NCBI GenBank assembly: GCA_030681615.1
Contig: JAUXSA010000001.1
Coordinates: 54,166 to 118,165, forward strand
Length of the DNA stretch: 64,000 nucleotides
Reading direction: 5' to 3'
DNA from: Bacteroidota bacterium
Lineage (GTDB): Bacteria > Bacteroidota > Bacteroidia > B-17B0 > Aurantibacillaceae
Shown: positions 18,195-26,399 of the stretch, piece by piece
How positions within the stretch are numbered: position 1 is the first letter of the stretch
Layout: every line of letters starts with the position of its first letter
The notes under the pieces: model-generated
The model's input: the letters and a program-made list of their open reading frames with translations, nothing else
Databases searched by the model: none
What the model was told of the DNA's origin: nothing
Program-made: the position numbers and the translations under genes

Positions 18195-18971
18195 TTAATC
18201 TCCGTCAATTAAATTTCCGAGACCGCCAAGTATCGAGCCTTCTTCTTTTCTGTTTCCGCGGCCGTAAGATAAAATTCTTCCTGCAAGGCGACTAATAGGT
18301 AATGTTTGGATCCAAATTTTTCCCGGGCCTTTTAATACTGCGTAAAATACACCTTCGCCACCAAATAATGTATTTTTTACACCTCCAATAAATTGTATAT
18401 CGTAGTTAATTGTGCTTGTAAAAGCAACAATACAACCGGTATCAATTTTAAGCATATCTCCAGCCTGAAGTTCTTTTTCAATAACGTGTCCACCGCTGTG
18501 CACAAAGGCCATACCATCACCTTCCAGCTTTTGCATAATAAAACCTTCGCCGCCAAATAAACCGGTGCCTAATTTTTTCTGGAATTCGATACCAACAGCA
18601 ACACCTTTAGCCGCGCATAAAAAACTATCTTTTTGGCAAATGATCTTGCCACCAAGCTTAGCTAAGTTTAAAGGAATAATTTTACCGGCGTATGGTGCAG
18701 CAAAAGTAACCTGGCGTTTTTGTGAAGAAATATTTGAGTAAACGGTCATAAATAAATTCTCGCCCGTTAACAAACGTTTTCCGGCAGAAAATAATTTATC
18801 CATAAAACCTTTTTGGTTACCATCGCCAAATAAAGTTTCCATTTGCACACCGTCGGTCATCATCATAAAACTTCCGGGTTCGGCAATTACAGCTTCCTGT
18901 GGGTCAAGTTCAACTTCCACACACTGCATCTCTTCTCCAAATAATTTGTAATCTATTTCGTGATTGTTCAT
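18195..18971 (-). CDS. AIM24 / TIGR00266 family protein
   Basis: 258 residues from the ATG at 18971. The longer frame from 19043 merely translates the repeat tract there, so I reject that start. The protein has the AIM24 double-stranded beta-helix pattern: VEVELDPQEAVIAEPGSFMMM, a glycine-rich middle (GTGLFGGEGFIMQKLEGDG), VHSGGHVIEKELQAGDMLKIDTGCIVAF and a second FGGEG block. The bacterial function is not established; the yeast homologue is mitochondrial. The only conserved Gly-rich tail here is ILGGLGNLIDGD. Flanked by 13-bp direct repeats. Confidence 0.9.
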   Translation of the reverse strand: MNNHEIDYKLFGEEMQCVEVELDPQEAVIAEPGSFMMMTDGVQMETLFGDGNQKGFMDKLFSAGKRLLTGENLFMTVYSNISSQKRQVTFAAPYAGKIIPLNLAKLGGKIICQKDSFLCAAKGVAVGIEFQKKLGTGLFGGEGFIMQKLEGDGMAFVHSGGHVIEKELQAGDMLKIDTGCIVAFTSTINYDIQFIGGVKNTLFGGEGVFYAVLKGPGKIWIQTLPISRLAGRILSYGRGNRKEEGSILGGLGNLIDGD

Positions 18972-18974
18972 ATT

Positions 18975-19041
18975 ACAGTTTCTGGTTTCTTGTTTTAAGT
19001 TTGTTGTTCTGTCTTTAGTCTTGTCTCTTGAATCCTGTGTC
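18975..19041. repeat. Degenerate repeat tract between ychF and the AIM24 gene
   Basis: A pyrimidine-rich plus-strand tract made of loosely repeated TTTCTTGTT, CTGTCTT and GTCTTGTCT units. It contains CTTGTTTTAAGTT (18989-19001), identical to 18152-18164. It lies wholly between the ychF stop and the AIM24 start. Confidence 0.65.
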
Positions 19042-19047
19042 AAAAAA

Positions 19048-20148
19048 TTATACGTTAAAACGGAAATGCATCACATCGCCATCATTCACAACATATTCTT
19101 TTCCTTCGATCTTTAATTTTCCTGCGTCGCGGCAAGCAGCTTCAGAGCCTAATGTCACAAAATCATTGTAAGCAATAACTTCAGCTTTAATAAATCCTTT
19201 TTCAAAATCGGTATGTATAACACCAGCGGCCTGTGGGGCTTTCATGCCTTTGGTAATGGTCCATGCGCGCACTTCTTTTACACCCGCGGTAAAATAAGTT
19301 TCCAATTTTAAAAGTTTGTAGGCCGATTTAATTAATTTGTTTACTCCCGGTTCGTCCAATCCCATATCTCCTAAGAACATTTGTTTTTCTTCAAAAGTTT
19401 CTAAGGCAGCAATTTCACTTTCCATTTGTGCAGTTATAATTAAAATTTCCGAGTTCTCATTTTTCACTGCTTCTTTTACTGCGTCCACATGTTTGTTGCC
19501 TGTTTTAGCAGACGCCTCATCCACATTACACACATACATTACCGGTTTAATGGTTAATAAATGCAGATCGGCAATAAATGGCAATTCATTTTCCTCTAAG
19601 GCACAAGCCCTTGCAGACTGGCCACTTTCAAGGGTGTTTTTTAATTTGGTTAAAGCATTATAAGTTTTTACCGCATCTTTATCGGTACCAACTTTAGCCA
19701 GCTTCTCGTATTTTTTCATTTTAGTGTCAACACTTTCAAGATCTTTCAATTGAAGCTCCGTATCAATGATCTCTTTATCTTTTACAGGATCAACCTTCCC
19801 ATCCACATGCACCACGTTATCATCATCAAAACATCTTAAAACATGAAGTATCGCATCGCATTCGCGGATATTCCCAAGAAATTTATTTCCTAAACCTTCA
19901 CCTTTACTGGCACCTTTTACAAGCCCGGCAATATCAACTATTTCAACAGTGGTAGGTAAAATATTTTGCGGTTTTACAATATCAGCCAGTTTAGTTAAGC
20001 GCTCATCAGGCACTGTGGTGGTTCCAACATTAGGGTCGATGGTGCAAAAAGGAAAATTTGCGGCCTGAGCCTTTGCGTTACTCAAACAATTAAACAAGGT
20101 CGATTTTCCAACATTAGGTAATCCAACAATTCCACATTTTAGGGCCAT
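19048..20148 (-). CDS. ychF: Redox-regulated ATPase YchF (Obg family)
   Basis: 366 residues. Ribosome-associated P-loop NTPase that prefers ATP. G1 [14 protein letters not shown] at residues 8-21, G3 DIAGLVKGASKGEGLG, G4-like CNVDEA replacing NKxD as expected for the ATP-specific YchF group, and a C-terminal TGS domain (AWTITKGMKAPQAAGVIHTDFEKGFIKAEV). Normal length. Divergent from the transketolase gene across a 174-nt gap that holds both promoters. Confidence 0.97.
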   Translation of the reverse strand: MALKCGIVGLPNVGKSTLFNCLSNAKAQAANFPFCTIDPNVGTTTVPDERLTKLADIVKPQNILPTTVEIVDIAGLVKGASKGEGLGNKFLGNIRECDAILHVLRCFDDDNVVHVDGKVDPVKDKEIIDTELQLKDLESVDTKMKKYEKLAKVGTDKDAVKTYNALTKLKNTLESGQSARACALEENELPFIADLHLLTIKPVMYVCNVDEASAKTGNKHVDAVKEAVKNENSEILIITAQMESEIAALETFEEKQMFLGDMGLDEPGVNKLIKSAYKLLKLETYFTAGVKEVRAWTITKGMKAPQAAGVIHTDFEKGFIKAEVIAYNDFVTLGSEAACRDAGKLKIEGKEYVVNDGDVMHFRFNV

Positions 20149-20180
20149 AAACTAATAAATTTAATAATAAATAAAACGTG

Positions 20181-20188
20181 CAAATATA
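20181..20188 (-). promoter_or_regulatory. Candidate -7 box for ychF
   Basis: TATATTTG on the minus strand, a full consensus match, 33 nt upstream of the ychF ATG. The context TGCAAATATA (plus strand) is the same as at the parC promoter. Confidence 0.45.
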
Positions 20189-20295
20189 CTAATATCAGAG
20201 GCTTTTTGGCGAAAGCCCTAAAAACAATATTTTTTTTAGTTTTTAACATCCTGTAATTATTATCAACATTAGACTTATAAGCTATAGGCAAATGC

Positions 20296-20303
20296 TAATT
20301 TTG
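20296..20303 (+). promoter_or_regulatory. Candidate -7 box for the split transketolase operon
   Basis: TAATTTTG matches TAnnTTTG and lies 20 nt before the ATG at 20323. TTAGAC at 20269-20274 could serve as a weak -33 element. Confidence 0.45.
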
Positions 20304-20322
20304 CCGCAAATACATCATACAA

Positions 20323-21171
20323 ATGGCCAATATTGAAGCTTTAAAAAAATTATCAACCCAGGTTAGAAGGGATATCGTTAGAATGGTGCATGCCGTTAGT
20401 TCAGGACATCCGGGAGGTTCTTTAGGTTGTGTAGAGTATTTTGTGGCGCTTTACAAAGTGATCATGAAGCACGATCCTAAGGCTTTTACCATGGATGGTA
20501 AGAATGACGACCTTTTCTTTTTAAGTAATGGCCATATTAGTCCGGTTTTTTACAGTGTTTTAGCACGTTGTGGGTATTTTCCGGTAGAGGAACTAAAAAC
20601 TTTCCGCAAATTAAACTCGCGTTTACAAGGGCACCCAACTACACACGAGGGTTTACCGGGTGTGCGTATTGCCAGCGGATCTTTAGGACAGGGCATGAGC
20701 GTGGCAATTGGCGCGGCTTTAGCAAAAAAATTGAATAAAGATAATTCTATAGTTTATACTTTACACGGTGATGGTGAATTGCAGGAAGGCCAGATCTGGG
20801 AAGCCGCTATGTACGCAGCCGCATATAAAGTAGATAACATGATTTGTACCGTTGATTATAACGGACGCCAGATAGATGGTGATGTAGACAAAGTTTTACC
20901 ACTTGGAGACCTAAAAGCAAAATTTGAAGCGTTTGGCTGGACGGTTATAGAAAACCCAAAAGGAAATGATCTTGAAAGTGTTATTTCTTACCTGGAAAAA
21001 GCAAAAACATTTGTTGGAAAAGGTAAACCGATCATGATCTTAATGAATACCGAAATGGGTATGGGCATTGATTATATGATGGGCACTCATAAATGGCACG
21101 GCTCTGCACCAAATGATGAGCAACTGGCAAAAGCATTGTTGCAAATTGAAGAAACTGAAAAGGATTACTAG
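20323..21171 (+). CDS. Transketolase, N-terminal (TPP-binding) subunit
   Basis: 282 residues, the length of a stand-alone N-terminal half. Thiamine diphosphate site: VSSGHPGGSLGCVEYF, then the HGDGELQEGQIWEA motif with its acidic metal ligand and NGRQIDG. Works with the separately encoded C-terminal subunit (22602) in the non-oxidative pentose phosphate pathway. The two halves are not adjacent: a VWA gene lies between. The termination codon runs directly into an AT-rich inverted repeat. Confidence 0.94.
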   Translation: MANIEALKKLSTQVRRDIVRMVHAVSSGHPGGSLGCVEYFVALYKVIMKHDPKAFTMDGKNDDLFFLSNGHISPVFYSVLARCGYFPVEELKTFRKLNSRLQGHPTTHEGLPGVRIASGSLGQGMSVAIGAALAKKLNKDNSIVYTLHGDGELQEGQIWEAAMYAAAYKVDNMICTVDYNGRQIDGDVDKVLPLGDLKAKFEAFGWTVIENPKGNDLESVISYLEKAKTFVGKGKPIMILMNTEMGMGIDYMMGTHKWHGSAPNDEQLAKALLQIEETEKDY

Positions 21172-21272
21172 AAATTATAAATTTTAAATGTTGAATTTTA
21201 AATGAAATTTTTATTGAATAAAAATAATTTAATAAAATATTTTATAATTTATAATCTAACATTTATAATTTC
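21171..21272. repeat. 34-nt AT-rich imperfect inverted repeat over the VWA gene start
   Basis: Left arm 21171-21204 and right arm 21239-21272 match at 25 of 34 positions in inverted orientation, with 12 perfect terminal bases GAAATTATAAAT. The left arm begins in the last base of the transketolase stop codon and contains the VWA start ATG; the right arm encodes the hydrophobic part of the VWA signal peptide. Similar in style to the tracts around the four-helix-bundle gene at 33463. Confidence 0.65.
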
Positions 21273-22590
21273 ACATTCTGCGTCTTCGCAGGTTACCAAC
21301 CGTATACTTTTTATTTTTGATGATTCCTATAGCATGTATGCGCCGTGGAATAGCAACATAAAAATTGAAGTTGCCAAAAAAGTAATGGGCGAATTTTTAG
21401 ACAGCTTAAAAAATCTTCCGAATTTAGAATTGGCCTTACGTTGTTACGGACACACTACTTTTTTTAAAGAACGGAATTGTAAGGACACAAAACTGGAAGT
21501 GCCTTTTGCAGACGCAACCGTAAACTCTGTAAAGATAAAACAGCGCATTCAAAAGTTGGAACCTATGGGAACCACGCCAATTGCCTATTCGCTTGGAGAG
21601 TGTGCTGCTGATTTTACTGCCAAAGCAAATTGTCGGAATATAGTTATTTTGATTACCGATGGGATAGAAGAATGCAATGGCTTTCCTTGTGCTGTGAGCG
21701 CCGAATTACAAAAGAAAGGGATCTTTTTACGTCCTTTTGTTATTGGTGTTGGCCTTGATGCAAAATTTGCAGATGTGTTTGCCTGTATGGGAAAATTTTA
21801 TGATGTAAGTAACGAAGCAAATTTTAAAGATGTATTAAAATTAGTTTTAACCGAAGCTATTACACAAACAACTGTTCAAGTTGATCTGCTGGATATTTTA
21901 AAAAAACCAACAGAAACAGATGTGGATATGACATTTTACGAAGCAGGAACAACCAACATTAAGTACAATTACCTGCACACGATCAATCATAGGGGAAATC
22001 CGGATACTTTAGTTTTGGATCCTGATATGAAATATGATCTGGTAGTTCACACTATTCCGGTGCAGGAAAAGAAAAATATCTCTATCATAAAGGGCAAACA
22101 CAATATTATAAAATTAGATGCACCGCAGGGTTATTTAAAATTAGAATTGGATGGCACTATAAACAAATACTACCCAACTACTTTGGTAAGAAAAGGCGGA
22201 GAGCTTCAAACACTTAACGTGCAGGATTTTGGTAAAGTAGAAAAGTACATTATTGGTAAATATGACCTGGAAGTGTTAACCCTGCCAAGGATATATTTAA
22301 AGGATGTAGAGATCAAGCAAAGCACTACCAACTCTATAAAGATCCCCACCAGTGGCAATATTTTATTCAGCAAGCAAGGCACGGGTTATGGCAGTATTTA
22401 TGTAGATGATGGAAAAACCGTTGTTTGGGTTTGTAACTTAAACCCCACGTTACAAAGCGAAATTATATATTTACAGCCGGGTAAATACAAAGTGGTGTTC
22501 AGGTACGAATTTGCAAAAGAAACAATAAAAACCATTGAAAGGAACTTTGAAGTAAAATCCGGCCTAGCACAAACCGTTAGGTTATTATAG
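21202..22590 (+). CDS. Secreted VWA-domain protein
   Basis: 462 residues. Signal peptide MKFLLNKNNLIKYFIIYNLT followed by FIISHSASSQ. The von Willebrand A domain (about 34-230) has the MIDAS motif FDDSYSM, the Thr of PMGTTPIAYSL and ITDGIEEC, so it probably binds a divalent metal and a protein partner. Four or more cysteines may form disulfides. The rest (230-462) is beta-rich, Ig-like, with no family I recognise. Inserted between the two transketolase genes (30 and 11 nt gaps), though the function seems unrelated. Confidence 0.85.
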   Translation: MKFLLNKNNLIKYFIIYNLTFIISHSASSQVTNRILFIFDDSYSMYAPWNSNIKIEVAKKVMGEFLDSLKNLPNLELALRCYGHTTFFKERNCKDTKLEVPFADATVNSVKIKQRIQKLEPMGTTPIAYSLGECAADFTAKANCRNIVILITDGIEECNGFPCAVSAELQKKGIFLRPFVIGVGLDAKFADVFACMGKFYDVSNEANFKDVLKLVLTEAITQTTVQVDLLDILKKPTETDVDMTFYEAGTTNIKYNYLHTINHRGNPDTLVLDPDMKYDLVVHTIPVQEKKNISIIKGKHNIIKLDAPQGYLKLELDGTINKYYPTTLVRKGGELQTLNVQDFGKVEKYIIGKYDLEVLTLPRIYLKDVEIKQSTTNSIKIPTSGNILFSKQGTGYGSIYVDDGKTVVWVCNLNPTLQSEIIYLQPGKYKVVFRYEFAKETIKTIERNFEVKSGLAQTVRLL

Positions 22591-22601
22591 ATAAAATACA
22601 C

Positions 22602-23558
22602 ATGAAAAAATATACATTCACTGAAAAAAAAGATACACGTTCAGGCTTTGGTGCCGGTTTATCTGAATTAGGAAAAACAAATCCAAACGTTGTAGCACTT
22701 TGTGCCGACCTTACAGGCTCTTTAAAAATGGATGCTTTTCAAAAAGACCATCCTGAACGTTTTTTCCAGATCGGAATTGCAGAAGCAAATATGATGGGCA
22801 TTGCAGCCGGTTTAACCATTGGTGGTAAAATTCCTTTTACGGGCACTTTTGCTAATTTTAGTACAGGCCGTGTTTATGATCAAATTCGACAAAGCATTGC
22901 TTACTCAGGCAAAAATGTAAAGATATGTGCTTCGCATGCTGGCCTTACGTTAGGAGAAGACGGTGCAACACACCAGATCCTGGAAGATATTGGTTTAATG
23001 AAAATGTTGCCGCACATGGTAGTTATTAATCCCTGCGATTATAATCAAACAAAAGCGGCCACCATTGCTATTGCTGAATATGATGGGCCAGTGTACTTGC
23101 GTTTTGGTCGTCCAACCATTCCTAATTTTACACCGGCCGATCAAAAATTTGAAATAGGAAAAGCAGTAATGTTGAATGAAGGTACTGATGTTACAATTAT
23201 TGCAACCGGACATTTAGTTTGGAAAGCCATTGAAGCAGGAGAAGCTTTAGCAGCAAAAGGAATAAGTGCAGAGATCATAAATATTCATACTATTAAACCA
23301 TTAGATACAGACGCGATCTTAAAATCAATTTTAAAAACAAAATGTGTTGTCACTGCTGAGGAACATCAAATGAATGGTGGGCTGGGAGATAGTGTTGCAC
23401 AGTTTTTATCACGCAATCACCCAACACCGCAGGAGTTTGTTGCGGTAAATGATTCTTTCGGCGAGAGTGGAACACCAGATGAATTAATGAAAAAATATGG
23501 TTTAGACTCTGTTGATATTGTTAAGGCGGTTGAAAAAGTAATCTCACGTAAAAAATAA
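22602..23558 (+). CDS. Transketolase, C-terminal subunit
   Basis: 318 residues. Pyrimidine-binding and C-terminal domains of transketolase: ALCADLTGSLKMDAF, FFQIGIAEANMMGIAAGLTIGGKIPFTGTF (catalytic Glu of the PYR domain), SHAGLTLGEDGATHQ, then the transketolase_C domain with TAEEHQMNGGLGDSVAQ. Similar to DXS/pyruvate dehydrogenase E1-beta-like halves, but the partner at 20323 supports transketolase. Followed by an imperfect hairpin at 23560-23587. Confidence 0.94.
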   Translation: MKKYTFTEKKDTRSGFGAGLSELGKTNPNVVALCADLTGSLKMDAFQKDHPERFFQIGIAEANMMGIAAGLTIGGKIPFTGTFANFSTGRVYDQIRQSIAYSGKNVKICASHAGLTLGEDGATHQILEDIGLMKMLPHMVVINPCDYNQTKAATIAIAEYDGPVYLRFGRPTIPNFTPADQKFEIGKAVMLNEGTDVTIIATGHLVWKAIEAGEALAAKGISAEIINIHTIKPLDTDAILKSILKTKCVVTAEEHQMNGGLGDSVAQFLSRNHPTPQEFVAVNDSFGESGTPDELMKKYGLDSVDIVKAVEKVISRKK

Positions 23559-23559
23559 C

Positions 23560-23587
23560 AATGAATCGGAACATAGTTCGCTTCATT
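23560..23587. repeat. Imperfect hairpin after the transketolase C-terminal gene
   Basis: AATGAA (23560-23565) pairs with TTCATT (23582-23587), with a further GAAC/GTTC pairing inside. No T run follows on the plus strand, so it may be a processing or stability hairpin rather than a terminator. Confidence 0.4.
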
Positions 23588-23603
23588 ATAAAATAAATAA
23601 AAA

Positions 23604-23771
23604 ATGAAAAAAGTAGCAGTGTTATTAATTTTTGCAGGAACGTTTGTTGCCTGTAATGTGCCTAAAGATGGCGAGCAAGAGAATATCCCAACAAGTAAAT
23701 TGGAGATCCTTACAAATTTAGGCGAAGATTCAACTAATGTTATAATAGACACTACACATTCAGAACACTAG
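23604..23771 (+). CDS. Short lipoprotein, 55 residues, paralogue of the next gene's N-terminus
   Basis: MKKVAVLLIFAGTFVAC is a lipoprotein signal peptide with lipobox FVAC (Cys17). The mature part begins NVPKDG and contains SKLEILTNLGEDS. The next gene starts its mature part with the same NVPKDG and has NKIEALTNLEKEE, so the two genes share their first 45 residues or so. Its stop is one base before the next ATG, implying coupled translation. The ORF is complete, with no frameshift linking it to the next gene. Function unknown. Confidence 0.75.
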   Translation: MKKVAVLLIFAGTFVACNVPKDGEQENIPTSKLEILTNLGEDSTNVIIDTTHSEH

Positions 23772-23772
23772 T

Positions 23773-24312
23773 ATGCTCAAAGTAATATGCTGCCTTATTG
23801 TTGCCGGAGCAATTGTTTCCTGTAACGTTCCAAAAGACGGGAACGAAGAAACTATGCCAATAAACAAAATAGAAGCACTAACTAACCTGGAAAAAGAAGA
23901 AGCCAAAAAAGAGGATACTGTTAAAGCAATTGAAAAGGTGGTGGAAGAAAAAACCGATGTTGAAAACAAGAATTTACGTGTTGCAAAAACAAACAAACCA
24001 CTTTTAATAGCTAGAGGCAGTGAGCCAGGATGGTATGCCGAATTTTTTTCCGATCATTTGCGTATGTTAATTGATAACGGAACAGACAGCGTTTTTGTAG
24101 AAAGAGATTTCTCAGGGATAAATACAGATCCAATGTACAACACACCCATTTCAAAAAATGCTAGCGGCAGCAGGGAGCGTTTAGCTTTTACTGTTTCTAT
24201 TAGCAACAAAAAATGTGTAGAAGAAGCCAGTGGTGAAAAAAGAGAAAAAGAAATTACAATACTTTACAGAAGTAAACAATATAAAGGCTGTGCAACTGCT
24301 AATATAAAATAA
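23773..24312 (+). CDS. Lipoprotein with C-terminal COG3650-like domain
   Basis: 179 residues. Signal MLKVICCLIVAGAIVSC, mature NVPKDG. A charged linker (about 45-75) leads to a domain starting ARGSEPGWYAEFF, the GxEPGW signature I associate with COG3650-like envelope proteins, and ending with CVEEASGEKREKEITILY and a second cysteine (KGCATANIK), possibly disulfide-linked. The N-terminal 45 residues repeat the preceding 55-residue lipoprotein. It is followed after one base by a TPR gene, so the three are likely co-translated. Domain call is moderate. Confidence 0.75.
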   Translation: MLKVICCLIVAGAIVSCNVPKDGNEETMPINKIEALTNLEKEEAKKEDTVKAIEKVVEEKTDVENKNLRVAKTNKPLLIARGSEPGWYAEFFSDHLRMLIDNGTDSVFVERDFSGINTDPMYNTPISKNASGSRERLAFTVSISNKKCVEEASGEKREKEITILYRSKQYKGCATANIK

Positions 24313-24313
24313 C

Positions 24314-24859
24314 ATGAGCATTCATAACGAACAATTATTAAGCAATGCCGATCAATTAATAAAAGATAATAAGATCGAAGAAGCTGTTTCAATTTTAGAA
24401 GGTATAATTTCGGCCGATCCAACTTTTGGCAAAGCACACAATCATTTAGGTTTTATTTACGAAACCAAAATCAAAGATTACACAAAAGCAGAAACGCATT
24501 ATAAGATCGCGTATCAAACAAGCCCTGATTATTGCGCCATTTATTATAACTACGCCATCTTACTTTCTAACCTAAAAAGATTTGACGAGTTAAAAGCACT
24601 GCTTACAAAAGCTGAAACTGTTGTTGGCATCAACAGATCAACTATTAATAACGAATGGGCTATTATGTTTGAAGCTGAGGGAAATTTGGATAAAGCAATT
24701 GAACACTATAAGCTTGTTGCCGCATCTACTTTTGATAATAAAACCCTTGAAATAGCTATTTCCAGTGTCGAGCGCTGCAACCGTAAAAGATCTTTTTTAA
24801 ATGGTAGTAACACCACAAGCATCAACCCAAACAACTTTGGCACGCCTCCGGGCACATAG
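24314..24859 (+). CDS. TPR protein, cytoplasmic
   Basis: 181 residues without a signal peptide. Three to four TPR units, for example IEEAVSILEGIISADPTFGKAHNHLGFIY and KAETHYKIAYQTSPDYCAIYYNYAILL. A low-complexity Asn/Thr/Pro tail ends NPNNFGTPPGT. It follows the lipoprotein pair after one base. Probably a scaffold for protein contacts; partner unknown. Confidence 0.82.
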   Translation: MSIHNEQLLSNADQLIKDNKIEEAVSILEGIISADPTFGKAHNHLGFIYETKIKDYTKAETHYKIAYQTSPDYCAIYYNYAILLSNLKRFDELKALLTKAETVVGINRSTINNEWAIMFEAEGNLDKAIEHYKLVAASTFDNKTLEIAISSVERCNRKRSFLNGSNTTSINPNNFGTPPGT

Positions 24860-24942
24860 ATAGCAATAAAATAACCATTAAATAATTTCAAAGCTATTCT
24901 TATTTTTTTAACTTAGATGTCGTTATTTTAAGCACTATTACT

Positions 24943-26370
24943 ATGAGTCATTTTAACCGAACAAAAATTGTTGCTACTATGGGGCCTGCAACCTCTGATA
25001 TTAATGTATTAGAAGGTATGTTTAAAGAGGGATTGGATATTTGCCGGATAAATTTTTCGCATGGCGATTACGAGGCGGTTTTACATACAGTTAAAAATAT
25101 CCGTGAGTTAAATAAAAAATTAAACCGTCACGTTGGTATCCTTGCCGATTTACAAGGGCCAAAATTGCGTATTGGTGTTATGAAAGACAACAGCGCGAAT
25201 CTTATTAACGGCAATTTAATTTCTATCACAACAAAAGAGTGTGAAGGGGATGAACATCAGATCTATATTACATATCCGCAATTTCCGCAAGATGTTAAAG
25301 CTGGCGAAACTGTTTTGATTGATGATGGCAAGATCCATTTAAAAGTTATTGATACTAACGGTAAAGATCTTGTGCGTTGTGAAATTTTAGTTGGCGGCAT
25401 TTTATCTTCTAAGAAAGGAGTTAATTTACCCAACACAAAAATATCGTTGCCGTGTTTAACTGTAAAAGATATAAGAGATCTTGATTTTGCATTGGAGCAG
25501 GATTTTGACTGGATAGGTCTATCGTTTGTTAGAAGTGTGACTGATATTGTTGAGTTAAAAGACATTATCAAACACAAAGGCAAACGCGCACGCGTGATCG
25601 CAAAAATAGAGAAACCCGAAGCGATAAAGGAAATTGATAATATTATTGATGTAACCGATGGTATAATGGTTGCTCGTGGAGACCTTGGTGTTGAATTGCC
25701 TATGGAACAAGTTCCGTTATTGCAAAAAATGATCGTACAAAAATGTGTCGAGATAGGTAAGCCCGTTATTATTGCAACACAAATGATGGAAAGTATGATC
25801 ACCAGTTATACACCAACACGTGCTGAGGTTAACGACGTTGCCAATGCAGTAATGGATGGTGCCGATGCTGTAATGTTGAGTGCCGAAACCTCGGTTGGAA
25901 AATACCCGGTTAAGGTAATTGAAATGATGCGTCGTATAATTACACAGGTAGAAGAATTGGATAGTATCTATTACAAAGAACATACACCGCAAATTAAAAC
26001 AATTACATACATTACAGATAGTATTTGTTATAACGCTTGCTCACTGGCACATCATGCAGGGGCGCAGGCTATTATTAGCATGACAAACAGTGGGTACACT
26101 GCATTTAAATTATCAAGTCACCGCCCAAAAGCGCATATTTTTATTTTTACAGATAATCAACCTTTACTTACAACATTAAGTTTGGTATGGGGTATCCGTG
26201 GTTTCTATTATAATAAATATGAAAGCACTGATGATACAATTACAGACCTGAAAGATTTTGTAAAGAGCAGAGGATTTGTTAAAGACGATGATCTTGTAAT
26301 AAATATTGCAAGTATGCCAATGAAAGAAAAAGGCAGAACTAATATGATGAAGCTAAGTTATATTAACTAG
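24943..26370 (+). CDS. pyk: Pyruvate kinase
   Basis: 475 residues. Makes pyruvate and ATP from phosphoenolpyruvate and ADP. RTKIVATMGPATSD at the N-terminus, INFSHGDY, RVIAKIEKPEAIKEIDNI with the catalytic Lys, VARGDLGVELPMEQV, and ATQMMESMI with the downstream TRAEVNDVANAVMDG. The C-terminal regulatory domain is the short version, without the extra PEP-utiliser-like domain of some Gram-positive enzymes. It starts 83 nt after the TPR gene and likely has its own promoter. Confidence 0.97.
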   Translation: MSHFNRTKIVATMGPATSDINVLEGMFKEGLDICRINFSHGDYEAVLHTVKNIRELNKKLNRHVGILADLQGPKLRIGVMKDNSANLINGNLISITTKECEGDEHQIYITYPQFPQDVKAGETVLIDDGKIHLKVIDTNGKDLVRCEILVGGILSSKKGVNLPNTKISLPCLTVKDIRDLDFALEQDFDWIGLSFVRSVTDIVELKDIIKHKGKRARVIAKIEKPEAIKEIDNIIDVTDGIMVARGDLGVELPMEQVPLLQKMIVQKCVEIGKPVIIATQMMESMITSYTPTRAEVNDVANAVMDGADAVMLSAETSVGKYPVKVIEMMRRIITQVEELDSIYYKEHTPQIKTITYITDSICYNACSLAHHAGAQAIISMTNSGYTAFKLSSHRPKAHIFIFTDNQPLLTTLSLVWGIRGFYYNKYESTDDTITDLKDFVKSRGFVKDDDLVINIASMPMKEKGRTNMMKLSYIN

Positions 26371-26399
26371 AATTCAGGAATCGTTTTTGTAAGTATTTA

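Noticed and set aside
20323..23558. Transketolase split as a frameshift or transposon disruption
   Set aside because: Each half has its own start, stop and complete domain set, the size of known two-gene transketolases.
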